From: Quadrisphaera sp.
Lineage (GTDB): Bacteria > Actinomycetota > Actinomycetes > Actinomycetales > Quadrisphaeraceae
NCBI GenBank assembly: GCA_029258695.1
Contig: JARIBR010000081.1
Location: 1 to 8,740 of the forward strand
Direction of reading: 5' to 3'
Length of the DNA stretch: 8,740 nt
In this document: positions 1 to 7,020 of the stretch, piece by piece
Position numbering within the stretch: the stretch's first letter is position 1
Layout of the letters: the number at the start of each line of letters is the position of its first letter
Translations under genes and position numbers: made by a program
Notes under the pieces: generated by a model
Databases searched by the model: none
What the model was told of the DNA's origin: nothing
The model's input: the letters and a program-made list of their open reading frames with translations, nothing else

Positions 1-984
1 CCCGACGGCGTGGACGTCTCCGTCGGCGGCGCCGCGGACCTGCAGGACGAGAGCTTCTCCTCCCTGCTGCTCGCGATGGCGGTCGCGGTCGCGCTGGTCT
101 ACCTGATCATGGTGGTCGCGTTCAACAGCCTCGTGGTGCCGCTGGTGATCCTCACGACGCTGCCGCTGGCGGCGATCGGGGTGTTCCCGGCGCTGCTGGT
201 CACCGACCGGGCCCTGGACCTGCCGGCGCTGCTGGGGGTGCTGCTGCTCATCGGCATCGTCGTCACCAACGCCATCGTGCTGCTGGACCGGGTGCAGCGG
301 AACCGCAGCGCCGGGATGGGCACGCGCGACGCCCTCGTGGACGCCGGGCTCACCCGGGTCCGGCCCATCCTCATGACCGCGATCGTCACCATGCTGGCGC
401 TCGCCCCGCTGGCCGCCGGGCTCTCGGGCGGCGCCATCCTCTCCGCGAGCCTGGCCACCGTGGTCATCGGCGGGCTCTTCAGCTCCACGCTGCTGACGCT
501 GTTCGTGATCCCCGTCGTCTACCTCCTCGTCGACTCCGTGCGCGAGCGCGCCGCGGCGCGCTCGCGGGAGCGGGCCGCCTGGCGGGCCTCGCGCGACGGT
601 AGCGCCGGCGCTCCTGCGAGCGACGACGGCCACCATGGCGACGAGCGGGTGCTGGTGGCCTCCGGGGCGCCGGCCCGCGAGGAGGATCGGCGCGACGGTG
701 CTGCTGGGGCTGCGGGTGCTGCGGTGCCGACGTCCGGCGTCGTGGTGGCTCCCGCTCCCGCGGTCGGCCCGAGCACGGGCGGCGGCTCCCGCCGCGGTGG
801 CCCAGCCAAACCGTCCCGGGCACCGACGTCCGGCAGCAATGGCGGAGGTGACGACGGCACCGGCAGCGATGGCAGCGGCGGTGGTCGCAGCCGCTCGCAA
901 CGCACGCTGGCCAGCCTCACCGCCGGGCGTCTCGCCATCACCGTCCGCCGCTCGTGCCCCGCTGAGGACGACGAGCAGAGGTGA
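1..984 (+). CDS. RND (AcrB/HAE1-type) efflux transporter, C-terminal part, 5' truncated
   Basis: The reading frame is open from the first base, so the gene starts upstream; about 327 codons remain. Residues below are counted from base 1. Five hydrophobic stretches (about 21-40, 45-68, 76-95, 122-140, 149-177) match the last membrane helices (TM8-TM12) of AcrB-like pumps. Landmarks are VTNAIVLLD (88-96) in the TM10 equivalent and RPILMT (121-126) before TM11. RND pumps are proton-driven exporters in the cytoplasmic membrane. AcrB has a relay lysine (K940) just before the NAI of this motif; here it is Thr, as I recall for SwrC-like Gram-positive members, so proton coupling may differ. From about residue 178 the protein changes to a roughly 150-residue hydrophilic tail rich in Gly, Ser, Ala, Arg and Asp with no domain I recognise. 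Codon use in the tail is less G/C-biased at third positions than in the membrane part. Substrate is unknown. Confidence 0.9.
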   Translation, partial: PDGVDVSVGGAADLQDESFSSLLLAMAVAVALVYLIMVVAFNSLVVPLVILTTLPLAAIGVFPALLVTDRALDLPALLGVLLLIGIVVTNAIVLLDRVQRNRSAGMGTRDALVDAGLTRVRPILMTAIVTMLALAPLAAGLSGGAILSASLATVVIGGLFSSTLLTLFVIPVVYLLVDSVRERAAARSRERAAWRASRDGSAGAPASDDGHHGDERVLVASGAPAREEDRRDGAAGAAGAAVPTSGVVVAPAPAVGPSTGGGSRRGGPAKPSRAPTSGSNGGGDDGTGSDGSGGGRSRSQRTLASLTAGRLAITVRRSCPAEDDEQR

Positions 985-1103
985 GGTGCATGCTGCGGTC
1001 GACGACGCACCGGGGATGAGCCCACCCGTCGCGGCGAGGCGCGGCGCCACGACGTGACGGCCCGCCCGAGGCACGAGACGGTGGGGTCTGGCGGATCAGC
1101 TTC

Positions 1104-1143
1104 CTCGTAAGGGTTCTCGTAAGGAATCGGCGAACGAGTAAGG
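1104..1143 (+). repeat. Direct repeats of CTCGTAAGG before vapB; candidate operator/promoter
   Basis: CTCGTAAGG occurs exactly at 1104-1112 and again at 1116-1124, a 12-bp period that is close to one helical turn. A related ACGAGTAAGG lies at 1134-1143, just before the antitoxin start. CTCGT (1116-1120) and ACGAG (1134-1138) also form a 5-bp inverted pair. VapB-type antitoxins usually repress their own promoter by binding repeated or palindromic sites, so these are reasonable operator candidates. The last copy can be read in two ways: AAGG (1140-1143) as a ribosome binding site 8 nt before the ATG, or TAAGGT (1139-1144) as a -10 element of the actinobacterial TAnnnT type that would start transcription at or next to the ATG and give a leaderless mRNA. 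I see no convincing -35. Confidence 0.45.
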
Positions 1144-1151
1144 TCTCATCC

Positions 1152-1400
1152 ATGCCGACGTCCACCGTCACCAGCAAGGGTCAGATCACGATCCCCGTCG
1201 AGGTCCGTGGAGCGCTCGGACTCCGTCCTGGCTCGCGGGTAGCGTTCGTCCGTACCGCCGACGGCTCCTACGAGCTGGTTCCGGCCACGACCAGCGTCAC
1301 GGTGCTCAAGGGGATGATCGCCACGCCGCCGCGGCCGGTCACGCTCGAGGAGATGGACGAGGCCGTGGCGCAGGGCGCCGCAGGGACCGGTGAGGCGTGA
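1152..1400 (+). CDS. vapB: AbrB/MazE-fold antitoxin (VapB type)
   Basis: This is an 82-residue protein. The N-terminal half is a clear SpoVT-AbrB swapped-hairpin DNA-binding domain: residues 5-33 contain TSKGQITIP followed by VRGALGLRPGSRVAFV, the family signature. The C-terminal part (about 50-82) carries LKGMI, then PRPVTLEEMDEAV, the kind of flexible segment that VapB proteins use to wrap and inhibit their toxin. The ATG start puts the AbrB signature at the normal distance from the N-terminus. The stop codon overlaps the GTG start of the downstream PIN toxin by 4 bp (1397-1400), so translation of the two is probably coupled. The expected role is to neutralise the toxin and, as a complex with it, repress the shared promoter at the repeats just upstream. 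Family assignment is secure; partner assignment rests on adjacency. Confidence 0.9.
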   Translation: MPTSTVTSKGQITIPVEVRGALGLRPGSRVAFVRTADGSYELVPATTSVTVLKGMIATPPRPVTLEEMDEAVAQGAAGTGEA

Positions 1401-1798
1401 TCGCCCTGGACACCAACGTCCTGGTCCGCTATGTCGCTCAGGACGACCCCGAGCAGTCGCCGCGGGCGAGCGCTGTGATCGAGGGGCTGAGCGAGCGGGA
1501 CCCCGCGTTCATCGCCACCGTGGTGCTCGTCGAGCTGCACTGGGTCCTGCGGCGCGCCTACGACCTCAGGCGCGATGACGCTGATCGGGTGATCGCCACG
1601 TTGGCGCAGGCACGGGAGCTGAAGGTGGAGGACCCCGACCTGGTGGGCGCCGCGCTCCGCCGCGCTCGTGACGGCGCCGAGTTCCCCGACGCCGTCATCG
1701 CGGAGTCCGGTGGACGTGCCGGCGCAGCAGCCGTGCTGACCTTCGACGTGAGGGCGGCCCGTCGCGCCGGCATGACGCTCGTGGACCCGTCCGCATGA
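1397..1798 (+). CDS. vapC: PIN-domain ribonuclease toxin (VapC type)
   Basis: This is a 133-residue protein, the usual size for VapC. The PIN fold is indicated by LDTNVLVRY at the N-terminus and by the spaced acidic residues that bind Mg2+/Mn2+: D5, E46 (in LVELHWVL), D98 (in FPDAVIAE) and D117 (in LTFDV). All four expected acidic positions are present, so the enzyme looks intact. VapC toxins cut tRNA or rRNA at specific sites and slow growth when the antitoxin is lost; the RNA target cannot be read from the sequence. The GTG start at 1397 overlaps the vapB stop by 4 bp, with a purine-rich GGTGAGG just upstream as a possible ribosome binding site. The next gene, hemB, is convergent, with only 75 bp between the two stops. 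No clear terminator is seen there, only a GC palindrome at 1836-1847. Confidence 0.9.
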   Translation: MIALDTNVLVRYVAQDDPEQSPRASAVIEGLSERDPAFIATVVLVELHWVLRRAYDLRRDDADRVIATLAQARELKVEDPDLVGAALRRARDGAEFPDAVIAESGGRAGAAAVLTFDVRAARRAGMTLVDPSA

Positions 1799-1873
1799 CA
1801 GGACTCTTGGTCGCCGGTCGTACCGCGCGGCGCGACGCCCCGGGGCGGGTGCCGACGCGGACGGAGAGCAGCC

Positions 1874-2866
1874 TCAGCCCCGGCGCAGCCAGGTCGCGGC
1901 CTCGAGCGCCCAGTAGCTCAGCACCGTCGACGCCCCGGCGCGGGTGATGGCCAGCAGCGTCTCGAGGACGGCGCGCTCGCGGTCGATCCAGCCGTTGGCC
2001 GCGGCGGCCTCGACCATCGCGTACTCGCCCGAGACCTGGTACGCCCACGTCGGCACGCCGCGGGCGCCCGCGGCGGCGGCGACGTCGACGAGCACGTCGA
2101 GGTAGGGCAGCGCCGGCTTGACCATCACGGCGTCCGCGCCCTCGTCGATGTCGAGTGCGACCTCGCGCAGCGCCTCGCTGCGGTTCCCCGGCTCCATCTG
2201 GTAGGTGCGCCGGTCGCCCTGCAGCGCGGAGTCCACGGCCTCGCGGAAGGGTCCGTAGAACGCGCTGGCGTACTTCGCCGAGTACGCCAGCAGCGCCACG
2301 TCGGTGCGACCGGCGGCGTCCAGGGCGGAGCGCGCGGCGCCGACCTGGCCGTCCATCATCCCCGAGAGCCCGAGCACCGAGGCCCCGGCGGAGGCCTGGG
2401 CGAGCGCCATCTCGGCGTAGCGCTCCAGCGTCGCGTCGTTGTCCACCCGGCCCTCGGCGTCGAGGACACCGCAGTGCCCGTGGTCGGTGAACTCGTCCAG
2501 GCACGTGTCGGCCATCACCACGCACCGGTCCCCCACCGCCGCCGCGACGTCGCCCAGCGCGAGGTTGAGGATGCCGTCGGGATCGCTCCCTCCCGAGCCG
2601 CGAGCGTCCCGCGTCGCGGGGACGCCGAAGAGCATGACGCCGCCGACACCCGCCTCGAGCGCCTCACCCACGGCGTCGACCAGGGAGGCGCGCGAGTGCT
2701 GGACCACCCCGAGCATCGAGGTGATCGGCGCCGGCGAGGCGAGGCCCTCCCGGACGAACATCGGCAGGACGAACCGCTCCGGCGCGAGGTGGTGCTCGGC
2801 CGTGAGCGAGCGCAGCGCCGCGGTGCTCCTCAGGCGGCGTGGGCGCTGGGCCGGGAAGCCGCTCAT
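1874..2866 (-). CDS. hemB: Delta-aminolevulinic acid dehydratase (porphobilinogen synthase)
   Basis: HemB condenses two 5-aminolevulinate molecules to porphobilinogen in the cytoplasm. With the ATG at 2866 it has 330 residues, the normal family length; the frame stays open upstream to 2947, but that part is inside hemD and lacks family similarity. Both active-site lysines are seen: K198 in YSAKYAS and the Schiff-base lysine K250 in MVKPALPYLD. The metal region at residues 120-133 reads DTCLDEFTDHGHCG. Zn-type enzymes have three Cys here and Mg-type enzymes have Ala/Asp/Asp at those places; this one has C122, D124 and C132, a mixed motif, so its metal need is uncertain. GLSGMMDGQV (about 166-175) is also typical. 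It is the last gene of the rex-hem block and starts one base after the hemD stop (TGA-G-ATG) with no good Shine-Dalgarno sequence, so it is probably translated by coupling. Confidence 0.96.
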   Translation of the reverse strand: MSGFPAQRPRRLRSTAALRSLTAEHHLAPERFVLPMFVREGLASPAPITSMLGVVQHSRASLVDAVGEALEAGVGGVMLFGVPATRDARGSGGSDPDGILNLALGDVAAAVGDRCVVMADTCLDEFTDHGHCGVLDAEGRVDNDATLERYAEMALAQASAGASVLGLSGMMDGQVGAARSALDAAGRTDVALLAYSAKYASAFYGPFREAVDSALQGDRRTYQMEPGNRSEALREVALDIDEGADAVMVKPALPYLDVLVDVAAAAGARGVPTWAYQVSGEYAMVEAAAANGWIDRERAVLETLLAITRAGASTVLSYWALEAATWLRRG

Positions 2867-2867
2867 C

Positions 2868-4481
2868 TCAGCGGGACCGCCGCCGCACCGTCCCGCGGCG
2901 GTCGCTGGGCTTCTGCAGCGGCGTGCCCTCGGCCTCCGCGGCCTCACGCAGCGAGGCGCCGTGAGCGGCGAGCGCGCCCACCACCGCGACGGCGCTCGGC
3001 TCGGGAGCGACCACGTCGACGCGCAGGCCCAGCTCCTCGGCCGCGGCCCGGGTGGCCGGGCCGATGACGGCGACGACCGTGGCGGGGTGGGGCTTGCCGG
3101 CGATGCCGACGAGGTTGCGCACCGTCGAGGACGAGGTGAACACGACGGCGTCGAAGGCTCCCGCCTTGATGGCGTCGCGGACCGGGGCCGGCGGGGGGGC
3201 CGCCCGCACCGTGCGGTAGGCCGTGACGTCGTCGACCTGCCAGCCGGCGGCGGTCAGGCCCTCGACGAGGCTCTCCGTCGCGATGTCGGCCCGCGGCAAG
3301 AAGACGCGGTCGATGGGGTCCAGGACCTCGTCGTAGGGGGGCCACTCGGCGAGCAGGCCGGCCGCGGACTGCTCGCCGGCCGGCACCAGGTCCGGCTCGA
3401 TGCCCCACTCGCGCAGCGCGGCGGCGGTGACCCCGCCGACGGCGGCGACCTTCAGCCCGGAGAACGCCCGCGCGTCGAGGCCGTACTCGGCGAACTTCGT
3501 CCGCACGGCCGTCACCGCGTTGACCGAGGTGAAACCGACCCACTCGTAGCGGCCGGTGACGAGCCCGCGGACGGCCTTGTCCATCTGGTGGGGGGTGCGG
3601 GGCGGCTCGACGGCGATGGTGGGCACCACGTCGGCCTCGGCGCCGTGGCCGGCCAGCGCCTCGACGATGCCCGGCGACTGGGCCTGGGTGCGCGGGACGA
3701 GCACGCGCCACCCGAAGAGCGGCCGCGTCTCGAACCACGCGAGCCGGGGACGCTGCGCGGTCCCGGGGCCCACCACGGCCACGAGCGGCTCGGGGAGGGA
3801 GTCGTCGGAGCCGGCGAGGACGTCGGAGAGGGACCCGAGGGTGGCCGTCACGGTCCGCTGCGCGGTGGTGGTGCCCCGCGAGGTGACGGTGACCTCCCGG
3901 CCCTCGGGGCGCCCCGAGGCGACGAGGGCCTTCGCGGCGGTCACGAGCGCCTCGTGCCCCCCGATGAGCACGAGGGTCCCGGGCGACGAGGCGAGGGCGT
4001 CCACGCCCGAGGCGTCGACGTCGACGTCGAGCACGTGGAGGTCCGAGGCCTTCGAGGTGGCCGTCGGGACGCCCGCGTACAGCGGCACGGCGACCGCGGG
4101 CGACACCCCCGGGACCACCTGGTAGCCCAGGGAGCTGCGCCGGGCCGCGGCCATCTCCTCGCCGAGGTCCGGTCGCGACGTCCCGTCACCGGGGAAGAGG
4201 CGGACGACCTGGCGTCCGGCCTTCGCGGGAGCGGTCACGAGCTTGGCGCGCGCGGCCGTCGTCGGCGCCGACGCGGGGTCCACGACGACCACCTCGACGT
4301 CCTCGCGGGCGTGGGCGGCGATGACCTCGCGGGACGTGGTGCTGTCCACCACGACCACGTCGGCGGCGGCGAGCGCGCCGACGGCGTGCAGGGTCATCAG
4401 CCCCGGGTCGCCCGGACCGGCTCCGACGAAGGAGATCGGCGCCGAGCTGGTGTCTCGGGGGGCAGGGAGTGCGGTGGTCAC
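2868..4481 (-). CDS. hemD: HemD fusion: methyltransferase (SUMT-like) domain plus uroporphyrinogen-III synthase
   Basis: This is a 537-residue two-domain protein of the kind usual in actinomycetes. Residues about 15-250 resemble uroporphyrinogen-III C-methyltransferase (CobA/CysG-A): VGAGPGDPGLMTL (19-31) is the SAM-binding loop, VVPGVSPAVAVPLYAGVP (122-139) is well kept, and SRGTTTAQRTVTATL (201-215) matches a late motif. The central GGDPFVFGRGGEE-like motif is replaced by PGDGTSRPDLGEE (97-109), so methylation activity is doubtful. Residues about 257-510 are the uroporphyrinogen-III synthase (HemD4) domain, with GFTSVNAV (316-323), LPRADIA (395-401) and VFTSSSTVRNL (447-457). That domain closes hydroxymethylbilane to uroporphyrinogen III with D-ring inversion. 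The GTG start at 4481 overlaps the hemC stop by 4 bp; the frame is open further upstream, but that sequence is an Arg-rich shadow of hemC. The C-terminus is basic and probably disordered. Confidence 0.93.
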   Translation of the reverse strand: MTTALPAPRDTSSAPISFVGAGPGDPGLMTLHAVGALAAADVVVVDSTTSREVIAAHAREDVEVVVVDPASAPTTAARAKLVTAPAKAGRQVVRLFPGDGTSRPDLGEEMAAARRSSLGYQVVPGVSPAVAVPLYAGVPTATSKASDLHVLDVDVDASGVDALASSPGTLVLIGGHEALVTAAKALVASGRPEGREVTVTSRGTTTAQRTVTATLGSLSDVLAGSDDSLPEPLVAVVGPGTAQRPRLAWFETRPLFGWRVLVPRTQAQSPGIVEALAGHGAEADVVPTIAVEPPRTPHQMDKAVRGLVTGRYEWVGFTSVNAVTAVRTKFAEYGLDARAFSGLKVAAVGGVTAAALREWGIEPDLVPAGEQSAAGLLAEWPPYDEVLDPIDRVFLPRADIATESLVEGLTAAGWQVDDVTAYRTVRAAPPPAPVRDAIKAGAFDAVVFTSSSTVRNLVGIAGKPHPATVVAVIGPATRAAAEELGLRVDVVAPEPSAVAVVGALAAHGASLREAAEAEGTPLQKPSDRRGTVRRRSR

Positions 4482-5632
4482 GGGTGTCGCCTCTCCGGTG
4501 GCGCGTCGGCCACCGTCTCGTGCTGCTCGCTGGAGCCGCCGCGCTGCGGGACGGCTGCGACGTGCTGGTCGGGGGGTGCGGGAGCGTCGGTGCGGTGCTG
4601 GTCGGGGGCGGCGCCGGAGGCGCCGCGGGATGGGTCGGGCTGGACGAGGGCGCCCGCGCCGTCGGCGAGGAGGTCCTCGGCCACGGCGGCCCCCAGGGCG
4701 GCCGCCGCGACCGCGACCTCCGCCCCGAGGGCCGCCGCGGAGCGCGACCGCGCGATGCTCACGGAGCCGTCCGGGGTCACGACCACGGCGCGCAGGTGCA
4801 CCGAGCCGCCGGCGTCGGTCCGCGCGAGGGCGCCGACGGGCGACGTGCACCCGGCCTCGAGGGCCGACAGGAGGGCCCTCTCGGCGGTGACCTCGGCCCG
4901 GGTCAGGGCGTGGTCGAGCCCGGCGCAGGCTGCCGCGGTCACGGCGTCGTCGGCGCGGCACTCGACGGCGAGGGCGCCCTGACCGGGGGCGGGCAGGAGC
5001 ACCTCGGGGTCGAGGACCTCGGTGATCTGCTCCGCGAGGCCCAGACGCACCAGCCCGGCGCGGGCCAGCACGACGGCGTCCAGGTCACCGTCGCTGACCA
5101 TGGCCAGGCGCCGGGGCACGTTCCCCCGCACGTCCACGACCTCCAGGTCGGGGCGGGCCGCGCGCAGCTGCGCGGCGCGGCGCGGCGAGCCGGTGCCCAC
5201 CCGGGCCCCGGGCGCGAGCGTGGCCAGGGTGGCGCCGTCGGCGGCGACCAGCGCGTCACGCGGGTCCTCGCGCTCGGGGACCGCGGCGAGGGCCAGCCCG
5301 GGGGCCGGCGCCGTGGGCAGGTCCTTGAGCGAGTGGACGGCGAGGTCGACGTCCCCGCGCTCGAGCGCCTCGCGCAGCGCGGAGACGAAGACCCCGGTGC
5401 CGCCGATGCTGGACAGCGGCTCGCGCGAGACGTCTCCGCGGGTGACCACCTCGACGAGCTCGACGGCGCGGCCGGTCGCGGCGGTGAGGAGCTCGGCCAC
5501 GAGGGCGGACTGGGTCATGGCCAGCGCGCTGCGTCGCGTGCCCAGGCGCAGCGCCCGCGCGGGGTGCTCCTGGTCGGGGCTCACCCAGCCCTGCCGACCC
5601 GTCCCCGGCGCGGCAGGGGCGTTCGTCGTCAT
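4478..5632 (-). CDS. hemC: Hydroxymethylbilane synthase (porphobilinogen deaminase)
   Basis: HemC joins four porphobilinogens into hydroxymethylbilane in the cytoplasm. Family motifs occur in order: LRLGTRRSALAMTQS (28-42), GTGVFVSAL (78-86), VHSLKDLPT (99-107, with the catalytic Asp at 104), VGTGSPRRAAQL (145-156), DVRGNVPRRL (167-176), LPAPGQGALAVE (213-224) and EAGCTSPVGALA (259-270). C262 is the Cys that carries the dipyrromethane cofactor. The protein has 384 residues, while the family is usually near 310. The excess is a short N-terminal lead and a Pro/Ala/Asp/Gln/His-rich tail (about 330-384) containing an 11-residue repeat. The ATG at 5632 overlaps the hemA stop (ATGA, 4 bp), and its stop overlaps the hemD GTG start (GTGA), so the three are one coupled translation unit. 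Confidence 0.97.
   Translation of the reverse strand: MTTNAPAAPGTGRQGWVSPDQEHPARALRLGTRRSALAMTQSALVAELLTAATGRAVELVEVVTRGDVSREPLSSIGGTGVFVSALREALERGDVDLAVHSLKDLPTAPAPGLALAAVPEREDPRDALVAADGATLATLAPGARVGTGSPRRAAQLRAARPDLEVVDVRGNVPRRLAMVSDGDLDAVVLARAGLVRLGLAEQITEVLDPEVLLPAPGQGALAVECRADDAVTAAACAGLDHALTRAEVTAERALLSALEAGCTSPVGALARTDAGGSVHLRAVVVTPDGSVSIARSRSAAALGAEVAVAAAALGAAVAEDLLADGAGALVQPDPSRGASGAAPDQHRTDAPAPPDQHVAAVPQRGGSSEQHETVADAPPERRHP
4562..4608 (-). repeat. 33-bp period direct repeat inside the hemC tail
   Basis: A 14-bp string (GTGCTGGTCGGGGG on the + strand) occurs exactly at 4562-4575 and 4595-4608, a 33-bp period in frame with hemC. It encodes two copies of PDQH, 11 residues apart, in the C-terminal extension. 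In-frame duplication of a low-complexity segment is the simplest explanation. It may vary in copy number between strains. Confidence 0.7.
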
Positions 5633-7020
5633 CGGGTCTCACGCTCCGGGGAGGCAGGGACCGTGGCCACGGGGGCATCGAGGACGGCGGTGACGGCCCG
5701 TGCGCTCTCCTCCCCCGACGTCAGGCCCACGGCGTCCGGGAGGTCGAAGAGCTCGCGCAGCGCCGCGGCGTACTCCGCCCCGGAACCCTCCGCGGCGAGC
5801 GCTTTGACGCGGACCGTCGGCGTGTGCAGCAGCTTCTCGACCACCCGGTGGACCGTGGTCTCCAGCTCGGTCCTCACGCGGGGGTCCAGCGGCTCGCCGC
5901 CGCGGCTCGTCCGCGCGACCAGACGCCCCATCTCGGCGTCCACCACCTCGCCGGCGCGGGCCCTCAGCGCCGCGACGGTCGGCCCCACCTGGGCGGCGCG
6001 CGCAGCGGCCAGGTGCTCGGCGAGCTCGGCCGCGACCACGGTGCGGGCGGCGTCGACGTCGAGGTCGGCCCCGCTGAGGCGCGCCCGCAGCGCCGCGAGG
6101 TCCACCAGGTGCACCCCGGGCAGCTCCGCGACGCTCGGCTCGACGTCGCGGGGCAGAGCGAGGTCGACGAGCAGCTGGTCCCCACCCCCCGCCTCGAGCC
6201 GCAGGGCCCTGGCCCGGGTGACGAGGTCCTCGCCCAGGACGAACCCGCTGGCGCCGGTGCAGGTGACCACGACGTCGGCGCCGGCCAGCGCGTCGACCAT
6301 CGCCGCGTCGTCGCTCAGGGGCACGGCTCGACCCCCGACCTGCTCCGCCAGGCGCTGGCCGCGCGCGGTGCTGCGGTTCGCCACGTCGACGGGCACGAGC
6401 CCACGTCGGAGCAGCGTGGTCGCCGACAGCCCGCTCATGGAGCCGGCCCCGACCACCAGGCCGTGGAGACCGGTGAGGTCGTCGACGCCGAGCGAGCGGG
6501 CACCGCCGTCCAGGGCGACGCCCACGAGCGTGGGCCCGACGCGGTCGATGTCGGTCTCGGTGTGGACCCGCTTCCCCGCCCGCAGGGCGCGCTGCACCGC
6601 GAGGGACAGGGTGGTCCCGACGGTCTGGTCGTCCTGGCCCCTGCGCAGCGCCAGACGCACCTGGCCGAGGACCTGGGACTCTCCCAGCGCCATCGAGTCC
6701 AGCCCGGCGCTGACGCTGAACAGGTGCTCGAGCGCCGCCTCGCCGTGGTGGAAGTACAGGTGGTCGGCGATGTCGCGCAGCGGGACCCCCGCCGACGCTG
6801 CCAGCGCGGACGAGAGCTCGTTCACGCCGGCGTGGAAGCTCGAGACCTCCGCGTAGACCTCCAGGCGGTTGCAGGTCGCGAGGACGAGGGACTCGCTCAC
6901 GCCGGCCGTCGTCACGAGGCCGCGCGCCATGGCGCGCGCGCCGTCGGCGCCCAGCGCCGCGCGCTCGAGGAGATCCATGGGAGCGCTGCGGTGGGACAGC
7001 CCCACGGTGAGCAGGCTCAC
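5629..7020 (-). CDS. hemA: Glutamyl-tRNA reductase
   Basis: HemA reduces glutamyl-tRNA(Glu) with NADPH to glutamate-1-semialdehyde, the committed first step of the C5 heme pathway. With the GTG start at 7020 it has 463 residues, normal for actinomycetes. The N-terminus begins with LLTVGLSHRSAP, as the family does. The catalytic Cys is C50 in LATCNRLEVYAEV, and GESQVLGQV follows at about 113-121. The NADPH-binding Rossmann motif VGAGSMSG lies at about 190-197, VANRS at about 213-217, and the helical C-terminal dimerisation domain follows from about 320. A frame opening upstream to 7215 lies inside rex and is not used. The start is backed by GGAGG at 7025-7029, 4 nt upstream, and by a 4-bp GTGA overlap with the rex stop. 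The placement under Rex suggests control by redox state at the pathway entry. Confidence 0.97.
   Translation of the reverse strand: MSLLTVGLSHRSAPMDLLERAALGADGARAMARGLVTTAGVSESLVLATCNRLEVYAEVSSFHAGVNELSSALAASAGVPLRDIADHLYFHHGEAALEHLFSVSAGLDSMALGESQVLGQVRLALRRGQDDQTVGTTLSLAVQRALRAGKRVHTETDIDRVGPTLVGVALDGGARSLGVDDLTGLHGLVVGAGSMSGLSATTLLRRGLVPVDVANRSTARGQRLAEQVGGRAVPLSDDAAMVDALAGADVVVTCTGASGFVLGEDLVTRARALRLEAGGGDQLLVDLALPRDVEPSVAELPGVHLVDLAALRARLSGADLDVDAARTVVAAELAEHLAAARAAQVGPTVAALRARAGEVVDAEMGRLVARTSRGGEPLDPRVRTELETTVHRVVEKLLHTPTVRVKALAAEGSGAEYAAALRELFDLPDAVGLTSGEESARAVTAVLDAPVATVPASPERETR

Noticed and set aside
985..1151. Terminator or small gene after the RND gene
   Set aside because: Only short imperfect inverted repeats such as GGTGC/GCACC and no coding frame with support; nothing beyond the vapB repeats can be called.
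1836..1847. CGCCCCGGGGCG palindrome between vapC and hemB as a bidirectional terminator
   Set aside because: It has no loop of its own, the stem is short once opened, and there is no U-tract on either side; it is likely base composition.
4482..4961. 160-residue N-terminal extension of the HemD frame
   Set aside because: Arg/Pro-rich sequence lying within hemC in another frame, with no family similarity; the GTG at 4481 with its GTGA overlap is the better start.
2439..4982. 847-codon open frame on the + strand, opposite hemB and hemD
   Set aside because: Its translation is low-complexity Gly/Arg/Asp without motifs; it mirrors the high G/C at third positions of the true minus-strand genes.
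4469..6856. 795-codon open frame on the + strand, opposite hemC and hemA
   Set aside because: Same GC-driven antisense artefact; the minus strand carries intact enzyme motifs throughout.
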